Below, in pieces: positions 30,087 through 37,386 of a stretch of DNA of 49,770 nt (position 1 is its first letter; the number at the start of each line of letters is the position of its first letter). This DNA is from a virus, in the IMG/VR virus record IMGVR_UViG_3300048996_000129, positions 1 through 49,770 of that record; one strand, given 5' to 3'. The notes under the pieces are model-generated. The model was given only the letters and a program-made list of their open reading frames with translations, searched no databases and had not been told where the DNA came from. The translations under genes were made by a program, and so were the position numbers.

Positions 30087-30805
30087 GCGAAGTGGCAAGC
30101 CAGACGAAGTTGTGCACCTGCGGATGCGGAGAGCCTGCACCCATCGCCACAAGGAACCGGAAAGCCATCGGCCACGTGAAGGGCGAGCCACTGCGGTACA
30201 TCCACGGGCATCAAGGCCGTGGGCTCGGCGCTCAACAACGTGCCCGCATAGCCGCCGAACTCGAGAGTCTTGAGGTGTGCGGCCTCTGTGAGTGCGGCTG
30301 CGGGCAAGAGGCTCCGATAGCAAAGGTCACCAACCGCAGGAGGGGCTTCGTCAAGGGGCAGCCGCAGAGGTACATCAGGGGGCACTCGTCCCGCAAGCAG
30401 CGCAACCCCTGCACCGCCGACGAGTGCGAGCAACTCACAACATCGGTGTACTGCGTCAAGCACGAAGCCCGCATGCGTCGCCACGGCGATCTCGTCGGCA
30501 AGCGACCCAGTGGAACGGCGGAGGAGCGCTACTGGCGCTACGTGACTACGACCGACGGCTGCTGGGAGTGGTCCGGTAGCCGAGCCGACACCGGATACGG
30601 CGTCCACTGGACCGACGAGAAGAAGCTAGTGGGTGCTCACCGCTTCTCCTATGAGCTACACAATGGCCCGATTCCAGATGACCTCCACCTCGACCATCTG
30701 TGCCGTGTCCGGCACTGCGTCAACCCTGCCCACCTGGAGCCAGTGACTCCGGCGGAGAACAATCGGCGTGCGCGGGCCGCCCGCGCTGAGCCGAATGCGG
30801 CATGA
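30083..30805 (+). CDS. HNH endonuclease with duplicated zinc modules (240 aa)
   Basis: GTG at 30083. Two copies of one Cys-rich module lie at residues 11-46 (CTCGCGEPAPIATRNRKAIG...) and 69-104 (CECGCGQEAPIAKVTNRRRG...), both ending R-Y-I-x-G-H. A third Cys group (CTADECEQL, YCVKHEARM) follows. The HNH core is at 160-220: GCWEWSGSRADTGYG, then HLDHLCRVRHCVNPAHLEPV. The layout is that of phage homing-type HNH endonucleases, which nick or cut DNA. Confidence 0.88.
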   Translation: MSEVASQTKLCTCGCGEPAPIATRNRKAIGHVKGEPLRYIHGHQGRGLGAQQRARIAAELESLEVCGLCECGCGQEAPIAKVTNRRRGFVKGQPQRYIRGHSSRKQRNPCTADECEQLTTSVYCVKHEARMRRHGDLVGKRPSGTAEERYWRYVTTTDGCWEWSGSRADTGYGVHWTDEKKLVGAHRFSYELHNGPIPDDLHLDHLCRVRHCVNPAHLEPVTPAENNRRARAARAEPNAA

Positions 30806-30861
30806 GCGATGCCCACTGCATCTGCCGTTGCCACCGCACCACCAGCAAGGAGCAGTCGTGA
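30802..30861 (+). CDS. Possible coupled micropeptide (19 aa)
   Basis: ATG overlaps the HNH stop and the stop overlaps the next GTG. The product, with CICRCH, is Cys/His-rich and echoes the CRCSCHGE end of the 29871 product. Evidence is only the coupling at both ends. Confidence 0.3.
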   Translation: MSDAHCICRCHRTTSKEQS

Positions 30862-31184
30862 CCAGTCCTCTCGCCGTCGGTGACGTGATCCACGGCTTTG
30901 CCCACGGGGCATTCGGCCGCGATCACTACGACTGCGTCCGCATCGAAGCCGTCGGACCGGACTGGATCGTCGCCCGCGACCCCGACTCCGAATGGAACGG
31001 GCCCAGCTTCACGACTGGCCAGCGCAGCCTCGAGCTGTGCCAGCAATCCCGCGACGAACCGTGCAGCCACGCCCGTCACCGGCAAGAAATGGTCGGCGAA
31101 CCCGACGCGCGCTGTCCCCTCGACGGCCGTCGGCCGCCGCTCGCCGATGATCAGCGGCCACTCACCGACTATCACCCAACGTGA
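30858..31184 (+). CDS. Hypothetical protein (108 aa)
   Basis: GTG at 30858 with AAGGAG at 30847-30852. It starts with a beta-rich portion (AVGDVIHGFAHGAFGRDHYD, CVRIEAVGPDWIVARDPDSE) resembling small barrel domains, and has a Cys/His tail (EPCSHARHRQEM). It is the last plus-strand gene before the convergent hairpin. Confidence 0.62.
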   Translation: MTSPLAVGDVIHGFAHGAFGRDHYDCVRIEAVGPDWIVARDPDSEWNGPSFTTGQRSLELCQQSRDEPCSHARHRQEMVGEPDARCPLDGRRPPLADDQRPLTDYHPT

Positions 31185-31201
31185 CCACGGAAGGCCTCAT
31201 G

Positions 31202-31239
31202 CGCAGAGATAGTTACACCCAGGCGAAACTATCTCTGCG
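31202..31239. terminator. Convergent-gene hairpin, 13-bp perfect stem
   Basis: CGCAGAGATAGTT (31202-31214) pairs exactly with AACTATCTCTGCG (31227-31239) across a 12-nt loop. It lies between the plus-strand gene ending at 31184 and the minus-strand gene ending at 31258. The stem is unusually AT-rich for this DNA. It probably terminates transcription from both sides. Confidence 0.7.
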
Positions 31240-31257
31240 AGAACAGCAGCCCGGTAG

Positions 31258-31452
31258 TTACGCAAGGTCACGCGACGGCACCCGCGCGGCCAGGTTCGAC
31301 AGCAGCACCCCGACCGTCCCCGCGTCCGGCCTCCCGCCGTTCACCACCGCCGCGAGCACGTCCAGCACGTCGTGCGCCTCGCCGAGCGTCAACAGCGGCA
31401 GCAGCGGGGCCGGCGGATCGGCGGCAGTCGGAAGGTCAGCGGAGAGGTCCAT
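31258..31452 (-). CDS. Small hypothetical protein (64 aa)
   Basis: ATG at 31452; last gene of the minus-strand operon that starts at 32371. The middle (LLTLGEAHDVLDVLAAVVNG) is hydrophobic and helical. No motif. The opposite-strand frames here are less convincing. Confidence 0.5.
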   Translation of the reverse strand: MDLSADLPTAADPPAPLLPLLTLGEAHDVLDVLAAVVNGGRPDAGTVGVLLSNLAARVPSRDLA

Positions 31453-31500
31453 GACCGAGACAACGACGAAGATCCGGGTGGGGGACGGGTGGGAGTTCGA

Positions 31501-32172
31501 CTACGCCTTCTCGGACGTGCGGTACCGGTCGATGAACTTGTCCACCGTGGCTGGGTCGCGGCGCATCGCCGCCATCAACTGGTTCTTGCGGAAGCGCTCA
31601 CGCCCCGCCTCCAGGAGCTTCTCGTAGCCGTCACGCGCCTCGACGATGCGCTCCACAGCCAGGAACTCGATCACGTCCTCCAGGCACGGCCTGAACCTCT
31701 TCCCGCCCACCGGAAAGTGAAGTGCGGCAAGAGACCGCCCAGGATCGCACTTCGGATCGTTCAGCGTTCCGAAGAACTGCGATGACGCGTTGACCTGCAG
31801 GTGGGCGTCCGGGTAGCCGTCAGCTTTGTCTCGCTCGTAGTCGTAGTGGAACAGGCCGTGCTTGGCATCCTCGGAGCCGAACAGGCCGACGAACGACTTG
31901 TGGACCATCAAGTGTTCGCGCTCCGCGTCCAGGCGCATCTGGAAGCTGACGTCCATCCACAGCTCGACCTTCGGTGCCCGCGGCTTCAGCTGGAAACGCT
32001 GGGCCGTCAGTGTTCGCTTGTCGAGCAAGTGTCCGAGCATGAAAAGGCGGTCGTCACCCACTTGGAGTGCGACCGCCTTTATCTGCACGTGATGAGCGAT
32101 CGTGCCGTTCAGGAGAGCTTGGATCTCCTTGGTGAATCCGATCGTCTGGTCACGAAGCTTGTCAGAGATCAA
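31501..32172 (-). CDS. Hypothetical protein (223 aa), second gene of a two-gene unit
   Basis: The longest reading starts on TTG at 32172 (11-bp overlap with the preceding gene); no strong ribosome site is seen. It is an alpha/beta protein with beta-rich stretches (ALQVGDDRLFMLGHLL, PKVELWMDVSFQMRLDAERE) and a helical C terminus (EFLAVERIVEARDGYEKLLE). GC content and codon use look lower than neighbours in places (for example Phe/Lys-rich GLFHYDYERDK), hinting at separate origin. Function is unknown; a toxin or defence effector is possible by arrangement only. Confidence 0.68.
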   Translation of the reverse strand: MISDKLRDQTIGFTKEIQALLNGTIAHHVQIKAVALQVGDDRLFMLGHLLDKRTLTAQRFQLKPRAPKVELWMDVSFQMRLDAEREHLMVHKSFVGLFGSEDAKHGLFHYDYERDKADGYPDAHLQVNASSQFFGTLNDPKCDPGRSLAALHFPVGGKRFRPCLEDVIEFLAVERIVEARDGYEKLLEAGRERFRKNQLMAAMRRDPATVDKFIDRYRTSEKA

Positions 32173-32371
32173 GTGCGCCGCCGATGGATACCCATAGGGA
32201 CTGCGCCTGAGCTGAGCTGAAGTCGCGTTCGCGGGCCATGTCGCGCAGCTGCGCGTAGCTCAAGCCGAGCCGGTCCAGGGCCGCGTAGGCAGCCTCGCGG
32301 AACTCTTCCTGAGTGACCTCGGTGATGACGTCGTCGTCGTGGTCGGCGTGCCGCTGTTCCTGAATGGTCAT
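32162..32371 (-). CDS. Small HTH-like protein (69 aa)
   Basis: ATG at 32371 is preferred over a start 20 codons upstream. After an acidic N terminus (HADHDDDVITEVTQEEFREA) comes a helix-turn-helix-like segment (AYAALDRLGLSYAQLRDMAR). The overlap with the larger downstream gene is the arrangement seen in toxin-antitoxin and phage control pairs. The function is inferred from that only. Confidence 0.62.
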   Translation of the reverse strand: MTIQEQRHADHDDDVITEVTQEEFREAAYAALDRLGLSYAQLRDMARERDFSSAQAQSLWVSIGGALDL

Positions 32372-32628
32372 CCGAATCGCCCCTACCCCCCAGTAGCTTC
32401 TCGATGACAGTGTCCCCCAAGGGTCTGACACTCTGGCCTAGGCCACCAGACGGCGTCCACCCCGACGACGCCCCTACCGATAGGTTCCCCCTTTCGCGCG
32501 GACAGCACCCACTCGCTTGCCTCTTTGTGCGGATCCGCACCGCCACCCGTTCGAACCGGCGCCAAGCGTGGGGCGCCTTGCCGCCCACCGCCTACAGCGG
32601 GACCCTGACGGAGACGCAAGGAGCACCG
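32372..32628. promoter_or_regulatory. Divergent gap with a 12-bp palindrome
   Basis: TGGCCTAGGCCA at 32434-32445 is a perfect palindrome about 65 bp upstream of the minus-strand operon. It is a candidate operator for the 32162 HTH-like protein. The rest of the gap contains AAGGAG at 32617-32622 for the plus-strand gene at 32629 and no supported gene. Confidence 0.45.
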
Positions 32629-32877
32629 ATGGCCTGGGTTGATCGCGAGCACATCCCGACGCTGGAGCAAGACCACCGCTACGTCCGGCTGATCAACCTG
32701 TCGAAGCGGCTCCTGGAGGCCAAGGTGCCCGCATGCGGCAACTGCACCGGCGGAACCATCACCGTGCGGGACGCCGACGGCAACGAAACCACCGTCGACT
32801 GCGGCGAATGCCAAGGCACTGGAGAAGTCGGCACGCTCGTCGACAACGAGGAGAACGGCGAAGCCGGCGGACGGTAG
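32629..32877 (+). CDS. Small zinc-finger protein, DnaJ-like Cys repeats (82 aa)
   Basis: ATG at 32629 with AAGGAG at 32617-32622. Two Cys pairs are spaced as in a DnaJ-type zinc finger: CGNCTGGTITV and DCGECQGTGEV (CxxCxGxG). The N terminus is helical (YVRLINLSKRLLEAKVPA). The same finger type recurs in the 44224 protein. Probably protein or nucleic-acid binding. Confidence 0.7.
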   Translation: MAWVDREHIPTLEQDHRYVRLINLSKRLLEAKVPACGNCTGGTITVRDADGNETTVDCGECQGTGEVGTLVDNEENGEAGGR

Positions 32878-32883
32878 GCGCGG

Positions 32884-33378
32884 TTAGCTGACGTCGGGCA
32901 GCTGCTCAACACCAGGCGGCAACGGTGCCGGGTTGTACAGGCTCGTGGCCCGCTCTGCATTCGCGTTGCGCATCACCACCAGCCACGACCACGGATTCGG
33001 CAGTTCGATCCCCGGACAGACCAGCCGGTGCGGAATCCGGCACATCGCACCGGGTGGCGGCTCCTCGTTCCGCGTCCAGCACGCCCTCCCCGCACCGTCG
33101 ATCACCCAGCGGAAGAATGGCGGCACCATATGCGCCGGAACCTCCACCACCGGACGTAGCGGCTCGAGCAGCACCCAGTGCCCCGACCACGTCTCGATCC
33201 GGTCCGCGTCCAACCCGCATTCCCGGCACACCGGTAAGGCCGGCGGACCATCAGCGTCCGCCCCCGAGTCCTGCGCCTCCACCCGGTCCGTCAACTCGCC
33301 AACCCGCCCCCAGTACGCCGTATCCGACTCGCCGGGCAGCTGCTCAGGCAACGCCAAACCCTCGTCGAAGACCCCCAT
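32884..33378 (-). CDS. DUF6083-like protein (164 aa)
   Basis: ATG at 33378 is chosen because longer starts give a low-quality arginine-rich leader. The core (CRECGLDADRIETWSGHWVL, VPAHMVPPFFRWVIDGAGRA, CRIPHRLVCPGIELP) matches the Streptomyces family I know as DUF6083, with Cys residues likely to bind zinc. It converges with the 32629 gene over a 6-bp gap. Function unknown. Confidence 0.7.
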   Translation of the reverse strand: MGVFDEGLALPEQLPGESDTAYWGRVGELTDRVEAQDSGADADGPPALPVCRECGLDADRIETWSGHWVLLEPLRPVVEVPAHMVPPFFRWVIDGAGRACWTRNEEPPPGAMCRIPHRLVCPGIELPNPWSWLVVMRNANAERATSLYNPAPLPPGVEQLPDVS

Positions 33379-33641
33379 GCCTGCACCGTGCGGGCGGGAC
33401 CGACGCCGGGGAAGCACGCGAACCAGACGGGACGCGAGGGCCGCGGCGTGGGCCACACGGCAGGTGAGGCGCGCACCGCACGCCCCCGACCCCCGTGGCG
33501 CAGCGGGCGCGGCTGGGCAGACGCTCTAGACAGCAAGGCGCTGCACGCCTACTCAGGCGACAGACCGCAGCGGAAAACGGACCAGCCAGGACGGCAGGCC
33601 GCTGTCGGCGTAGTGCAGCAAGGCGTACTTGTAGCTGAGCG
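33379..33641. other. 263-bp stretch without a supported gene
   Basis: Frames are open on both strands, but their products are arginine/proline-rich and inconsistent with the codon pattern of neighbours. I see no convincing RNA gene, promoter or repeat. It may hold the promoter of the 32884 gene. Confidence 0.4.
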
Positions 33642-34310
33642 TCAGGGAGTGCAGGCGTCAGAAGGGGCGAGGTAGTACGCGTCCGTCGCCTTATCGACTT
33701 CGGCGACAGGATCGGCGTCCCTGAAGTCGAACCACTCACCCTCCAGGCGCAGTTCAGTGAAGCGCCTATGAAGGTAGTCCTCCAGTTCCACGCTGCCCCC
33801 GAACGACCACCTGACGTGCAGTTTGTGAGGGTGGCCGGTTTGGATCTGCCTGAGGCGCGAGCGCGTGTTCTCCGTAGTGCCGATCTTCACAATGCTTGAG
33901 CCGAGCTCGCCGATGACGTAGACAACGCCGACCTGGCCGGGCGCTGGTAGAGGGGCTTGCGGTTCATCGACGATCAGGTCGTCCCAGCTGTTCGGTATGT
34001 CCGCCACTTCGAGAACGGTGAAGAACTCCCCGTTGGCGCGTCGCTGTCGAGTGCGCCGCATGTACCCCACCGACTCCAACTCGGCGAAGATCGCGCGAAC
34101 CGCACGACGGCCTTCTCCGAGAGTGCTCCCTCGCGCAGCCCTCGCGGCCTGAGAGAGATCATCGGCGGTGGCGTCCCAGTCGTCCGGCCGGGTGAGGATC
34201 TCCAGCAGGACGCCACGAGCTGCGTAGCTCAGCCGATCGTCGAGTGCCGTGGCCAGGGGGACTGTCGTCTGGACTTCACTCTGGGCCTGGCGATAGATCT
34301 TCAGAGTCAT
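33642..34310 (-). CDS. wHTH protein fused to GIY-YIG (T5orf172-like) domain (222 aa)
   Basis: ATG at 34310 with a G-rich ribosome site. Residues 1-105 are a winged helix of the phage replisome-organiser type (LSYAARGVLLEILTRPDDWD, RRAVRAIFAELESVGYMRRT). Residues about 125-205 are a T5orf172/Mug113-type GIY-YIG nuclease fold (VGVVYVIGELGSSIVKIGTT, RLRQIQTGHPHKLHVRWSFG, YLHRRFTELRLEGEWF). Such fusions are probably site-recognising nucleases. Confidence 0.8.
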   Translation of the reverse strand: MTLKIYRQAQSEVQTTVPLATALDDRLSYAARGVLLEILTRPDDWDATADDLSQAARAARGSTLGEGRRAVRAIFAELESVGYMRRTRQRRANGEFFTVLEVADIPNSWDDLIVDEPQAPLPAPGQVGVVYVIGELGSSIVKIGTTENTRSRLRQIQTGHPHKLHVRWSFGGSVELEDYLHRRFTELRLEGEWFDFRDADPVAEVDKATDAYYLAPSDACTP

Positions 34311-34367
34311 AGCGTGGTCCCCTTCGGAGGGCGTGCGCCAATGGGTTCGGAGAGGGATGCGGGCCCG

Positions 34368-35129
34368 CTACTGGGGGATACGGCTGTACTTCGCCAGCGC
34401 GGCCTGGTTGGTGGAAGCGTCCTGGAGGGAGAGCTCCCACGGGCCGCTGTTGATGTCCATGTCCTTGCCGAAGCCGACCCACTTTCCCGCCATGCGGGTG
34501 CCGGTCGGTTCGATGAGCATCTGGATCGCCCCGTGGTAGCGGGCGCCTCGGTAGTAGCCGTCCTTGGCGGTCTGCTCGACCCAAGCGCCGGTGACGACGT
34601 TGCCGTCGACGGTGAGGTCCATCGTGAGCGGCGAGTCCGGGTTGGTGGACGCTCCGGGGAGGGAGCGAACTGTGAGTCGGTTGCCGTGCTGGAGGACGAC
34701 CACGTAGTGCATGGCGACGAAGCTGGAGTCTCGGCCGCTGGAGAAGTACTCGTACCGCGACAGCCAGATACCGGAGTGGTTCGCGCGGGGCACCGCCTGC
34801 GGGGTGCGGTTGGCGGCCGGTGCGGCGACACCCTCGGGGGAGGGCTCAACGTCGTGTCCGCCGCGCCCGTCGCCGGTGATGTGCGCCATCGCCGGATTGG
34901 TGAAGCCGAGCGTGTCGATCGGCATGCCGGTGACGGCTTCGAGGGCGCGGGCGTAGCGGGGGCTGGGAGCGGCGATAGCGCCGGATTCCCACCGCTGAAC
35001 GAGCCGCTTGCTGGCGTCGAGCGGGTAACCAGCCCTCTCGCCAGCGTCCCGGAGTGCGGTGGCGAAGTCGTCCTGGCTGAGCATCATGGAGACACGCACC
35101 GTCCGGAGCGTGACGTTTGGAGTCGTCAT
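34368..35129 (-). CDS. XRE HTH protein with beta-rich C-terminal domain (253 aa)
   Basis: ATG at 35129. Residues 8-75 form an HTH (VRVSMMLSQDDFATALRDAG, KRLVQRWESGAIAAPSPRYA). After a ~45-residue linker, residues 118-250 are a beta-rich domain (GIWLSRYEYFSSGRDSSFVA, MHYVVVLQHGNRLTVRSLPG, GTRMAGKWVGFGKD) like a small ligand-binding barrel. It reads like a ligand-responsive repressor. Operator-like ATGTCGCC repeats lie immediately upstream. Confidence 0.75.
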   Translation of the reverse strand: MTTPNVTLRTVRVSMMLSQDDFATALRDAGERAGYPLDASKRLVQRWESGAIAAPSPRYARALEAVTGMPIDTLGFTNPAMAHITGDGRGGHDVEPSPEGVAAPAANRTPQAVPRANHSGIWLSRYEYFSSGRDSSFVAMHYVVVLQHGNRLTVRSLPGASTNPDSPLTMDLTVDGNVVTGAWVEQTAKDGYYRGARYHGAIQMLIEPTGTRMAGKWVGFGKDMDINSGPWELSLQDASTNQAALAKYSRIPQ

Positions 35130-35225
35130 GTCTCCACGGTAACGCCAATGACGCCGAGATGTCGCCTAGAGACGTTGCAATGTCGCCTCGCAAGTCGTCG
35201 CGGGACATGTCGCCGCGATGTCACC
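35128..35225. repeat. ATGTCGCC direct-repeat operator array
   Basis: Copies of ATGTCGCC lie at 35159, 35180 and 35207, with variants ATGTCTCC at 35128 and ATGTCACC at 35218. Spacings are 31, 21, 27 and 11 bp, several near whole helical turns. The array covers the start region of the XRE-barrel gene, so autoregulation is likely. Confidence 0.6.
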
Positions 35226-35263
35226 TTGGGGATATGACGGATTCCGGGCCTACCGGCTGGACG

Positions 35264-35536
35264 CTACGAGGCTTCCTTAGTGCTGCGCACGGTGCGCTCC
35301 CGCAGGGGAGGGACGCCAGCGTCCTTGGCGAGCCGGCGAATGTGATTGCGGTCGTATGGCGTGTGGTCGGCTACCTCACCGGGGCGCGCATTGCGCTCCA
35401 TGAGGTGCCGAACGATGGCGGAATGGAGAGCTTCGCGCCGCTGATCGAGGGCGCGTTCCGCCACCTCGTAGGCGGCGGTGAGCCTGTCAAGCTCCTTCAG
35501 TGCCGCGTCCCGGCGCTCGCTCTCCTCATCCGTCAT
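35264..35536 (-). CDS. HTH-like small protein (90 aa)
   Basis: ATG at 35536; longer starts add a poor leader. A long charged helix (RRDAALKELDRLTAAYEVAE) precedes the C-terminal HTH-like part (SAIVRHLMERNARPGEVADH, NHIRRLAKDAGVPPLRER). This is a common Streptomyces small DNA-binding design. It is divergent from the 35743 operon across two GTTGCAAC palindromes. Confidence 0.7.
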   Translation of the reverse strand: MTDEESERRDAALKELDRLTAAYEVAERALDQRREALHSAIVRHLMERNARPGEVADHTPYDRNHIRRLAKDAGVPPLRERTVRSTKEAS

Positions 35537-35560
35537 GGCCAGATGATCCCACACCCCCCG

Positions 35561-35640
35561 GTTGCAACCTGAGGGTGTAACCACCGACAGTTCCGGCCAG
35601 CTTCTGCCTCCCACTTGCGCTTGCTGCCTCATGTTGCAAC
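35561..35640. promoter_or_regulatory. Divergent region with two GTTGCAAC palindromes
   Basis: Perfect 8-bp palindromes GTTGCAAC occur at 35561-35568 and 35633-35640, 72 bp apart (near seven helical turns). The second is followed at once by a TATAGA -10-like element (35641-35646) reading toward 35743; no good -35 is found. They are candidate operators for the 35264 protein. Confidence 0.5.
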
Positions 35641-35679
35641 TATAGAGCGCAAGAGGCCGCTACGACAGGGCAAGAAAAA

Positions 35680-35706
35680 GCCCCGCCCGGTGTTGCTGCA
35701 CCGGAC
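35680..35706 (-). terminator. Minus-strand intrinsic terminator in front of the 35743 operon
   Basis: Read on the minus strand, GCCTCGTCCGGTG, a 6-nt loop and CACCGGGCGGGGC form a 13-bp RNA stem (two G-U pairs) followed by UUUUU. On the plus strand the stem has two mismatches and no U tract. It would stop transcripts arriving from the plus-strand gene block in antisense direction. Confidence 0.6.
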
Positions 35707-35742
35707 GAGGCGCTGGTTCGGATCGAGAGAGGACCCGGAACC

Positions 35743-36234
35743 ATGACGACAACCGTACAGCCCGCCATTGAGACGGCGAACCCCACCAATGTCCGCCCCT
35801 TCCCGGCCATCAAGCCCGGCCACCGGTTGGCCCCTCTCGCCCTCGGCGTGCCGGGTGCGGGGCAGCAGATCGTGTTCGTGGAATGCCCGGACTGGTGCAC
35901 CGAAGATCACGTGCAGAACTTCGTCCACTTCATGGAGGACGTCGACCACAAGGGTGACGAGTTCGCCATCGCCATCCCTTCCTTCTGGAACGAACAGCAG
36001 GCGGCCTACCGACTCACGGCCGCCCTCGCCTCCGACCCGATGGCCGAGGACTCTCGCATGCGAGACGCCCACGTCATCGTTGGAGACTCCGGCAGCGTTG
36101 ACGCCTACCTCGCACCGCACAAGGCGGACGCCGTAGCGGACGACCTGATCCAGCTGGCGGCGAAGATCCGTGAGGCCGCCCGCACCGCCCGCCTGCACAA
36201 CCAGCACGAGGCGTCGAAGGCGGTGACGGCATGA
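35743..36234 (+). CDS. DUF6907-like protein (163 aa)
   Basis: ATG at 35743. The core (FVECPDWCTEDHVQNFVHFM) contains the C-P-x-W-C motif of Streptomyces DUF6907 proteins, followed by a beta segment and long helix (DLIQLAAKIREAARTARLHN). These are usually encoded in phage or plasmid clusters; their function is unknown. First gene of a coupled series. Confidence 0.72.
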   Translation: MTTTVQPAIETANPTNVRPFPAIKPGHRLAPLALGVPGAGQQIVFVECPDWCTEDHVQNFVHFMEDVDHKGDEFAIAIPSFWNEQQAAYRLTAALASDPMAEDSRMRDAHVIVGDSGSVDAYLAPHKADAVADDLIQLAAKIREAARTARLHNQHEASKAVTA

Positions 36235-36671
36235 GTACCGCAACCCGCACCCTCGCCTCGACCCCCTATTCCCCGGTTGTCGAGGCGGAGCGCACTGCCC
36301 GTCTGTCGGCGGCGTCCCTGCTGCTGGCCGAGCCTGGCCGCTATCTCCTCGCGGTTGCCCTGCGCCAAGACTCGGCGCTCGTGCTCCGTCAGCTGCAGGC
36401 CACATCCCGCCTCCTGGTCTGTGAGGGTTGGGCGCAGGGTGAGATGCGGTCGGAGAACGGCTGGTGTCTGGCTGCCGCGCTCGATCGGGCTGCTCCTGGC
36501 GTGTCGGTCGCGGTGGCGTTCGATGTCCTGCATCTGATGGTGGAGGTGCGGGTCGGGGCGAGCATGTCGGCGATCGTCTGGAATGACGTCCCGGGCCGCA
36601 CGGTCGGTGAGGTGCTGGAGCTGGTCGAGGACGGCGCCGCTTTCGCCCGGACTTTCGCGGAGGTGGCGTGA
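36231..36671 (+). CDS. Hypothetical protein (146 aa)
   Basis: ATGA overlap with the previous gene. It is a helical-plus-beta protein (LLAEPGRYLLAVALRQDSAL, MVEVRVGASMSAIVWNDVPG) similar in style to the 39656 product, which also ends in a regulatory-looking helix. No motif. Function unknown. Confidence 0.62.
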   Translation: MSTATRTLASTPYSPVVEAERTARLSAASLLLAEPGRYLLAVALRQDSALVLRQLQATSRLLVCEGWAQGEMRSENGWCLAAALDRAAPGVSVAVAFDVLHLMVEVRVGASMSAIVWNDVPGRTVGEVLELVEDGAAFARTFAEVA

Positions 36672-36672
36672 G

Positions 36673-36942
36673 ATGACTACCGCAACCCCCATGTTGCGCC
36701 CCGCCCCGACTCAGCCGGGTCTGTCTCTGGCTGACCGCACGGCGCACGACAAGTCGACGCTGGTCCGCCGTCCGCGCACGGTCTTGTATCGGATCCCTGC
36801 TGGTAATCCGCGTGGCCAGTTCCCGGCGGACGAGTTCGCTCGTGACCGCCAGCGTGAGGGCATCCCGGCCGTGGTGATCATGAGCATGCGCGATGACGCC
36901 TTCCTCGTGATCGTGCGCACGGATGGGCTGGTGGCGTCGTGA
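36673..36942 (+). CDS. Hypothetical protein (89 aa)
   Basis: ATG at 36673, one base after the previous stop. The N terminus is basic and disordered; the C-terminal half is beta-rich (TVLYRIPAGNPRGQFPADEF, AVVIMSMRDDAFLVIVRTDG). Coupled by GTGA to the next gene. No family recognised. Confidence 0.58.
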   Translation: MTTATPMLRPAPTQPGLSLADRTAHDKSTLVRRPRTVLYRIPAGNPRGQFPADEFARDRQREGIPAVVIMSMRDDAFLVIVRTDGLVAS

Positions 36943-37268
36943 CGGCCAGGACCGCTAAGCCTCGTCACCGAGTCATCCACTACGCCTTCGTCGACGGACA
37001 GCGCGATCACCTGAATCTGAGCTTGACCGAGGGCAAGTCCTGGGTCCGCGGCGCCCGAAAGTGCGCCGACGTGTTCCAAAGCTATGAGTTCGTCAGCCGC
37101 GACGGCACTCCGATGCACGTTGTGTACGCGCTCTATCGGAGCGGCAGCAGCCGGCACGGGTTCACTGCCCTGGGCGTCGAGCACGACATCACGTACCTGT
37201 TCGTGTTGAGCGCTGATGCGGTGACCGCCGCTTTCGGGCTTGCCCCACGCGACAGCGCAGCCGCGTAA
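36939..37268 (+). CDS. Hypothetical protein (109 aa)
   Basis: GTG at 36939. A beta-rich protein (HRVIHYAFVDGQRDHLNLSL, EFVSRDGTPMHVVYALYRSG, LGVEHDITYLFVLSADAVTA). Cys appears once. It is soluble, with no catalytic motif. The homopolymer hairpin follows by 14 bp. Confidence 0.6.
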   Translation: MTARTAKPRHRVIHYAFVDGQRDHLNLSLTEGKSWVRGARKCADVFQSYEFVSRDGTPMHVVYALYRSGSSRHGFTALGVEHDITYLFVLSADAVTAAFGLAPRDSAAA

Positions 37269-37280
37269 CCCCTGTTCGTC

Positions 37281-37340
37281 GCGGGGGGGGGGGGGTGCCG
37301 GGCCCCCCCCCACCCCCCCCCCCCCCCCGGCACCCCGCCA
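37281..37340. terminator. Hairpin interrupted by long G and C runs
   Basis: GCGGGG...TGCCGG and CCGGCACCCCGC are reverse complements, giving a normal terminator stem. The stem now contains 13 consecutive G (37283-37295), and the loop has 9 C, an A and 16 C (37303-37328). The runs may reflect replication slippage or a sequencing/assembly error. Confidence 0.6.
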
Positions 37341-37386
37341 CCGCGACTCCACTTCTTGATCCCAAACCCTGCCCTGGAGGGCTGGC

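Noticed and set aside
31181-31627. 148-codon plus-strand frame over the convergent hairpin
   Set aside because: Ser/Thr/Arg-rich product, antisense to better minus-strand genes, and it runs through a perfect terminator hairpin.
33479-33545. Possible tRNA-like sequence in the gap
   Set aside because: No TPsiC-like GGTTCRA, no acceptor pairing and no cloverleaf could be formed.
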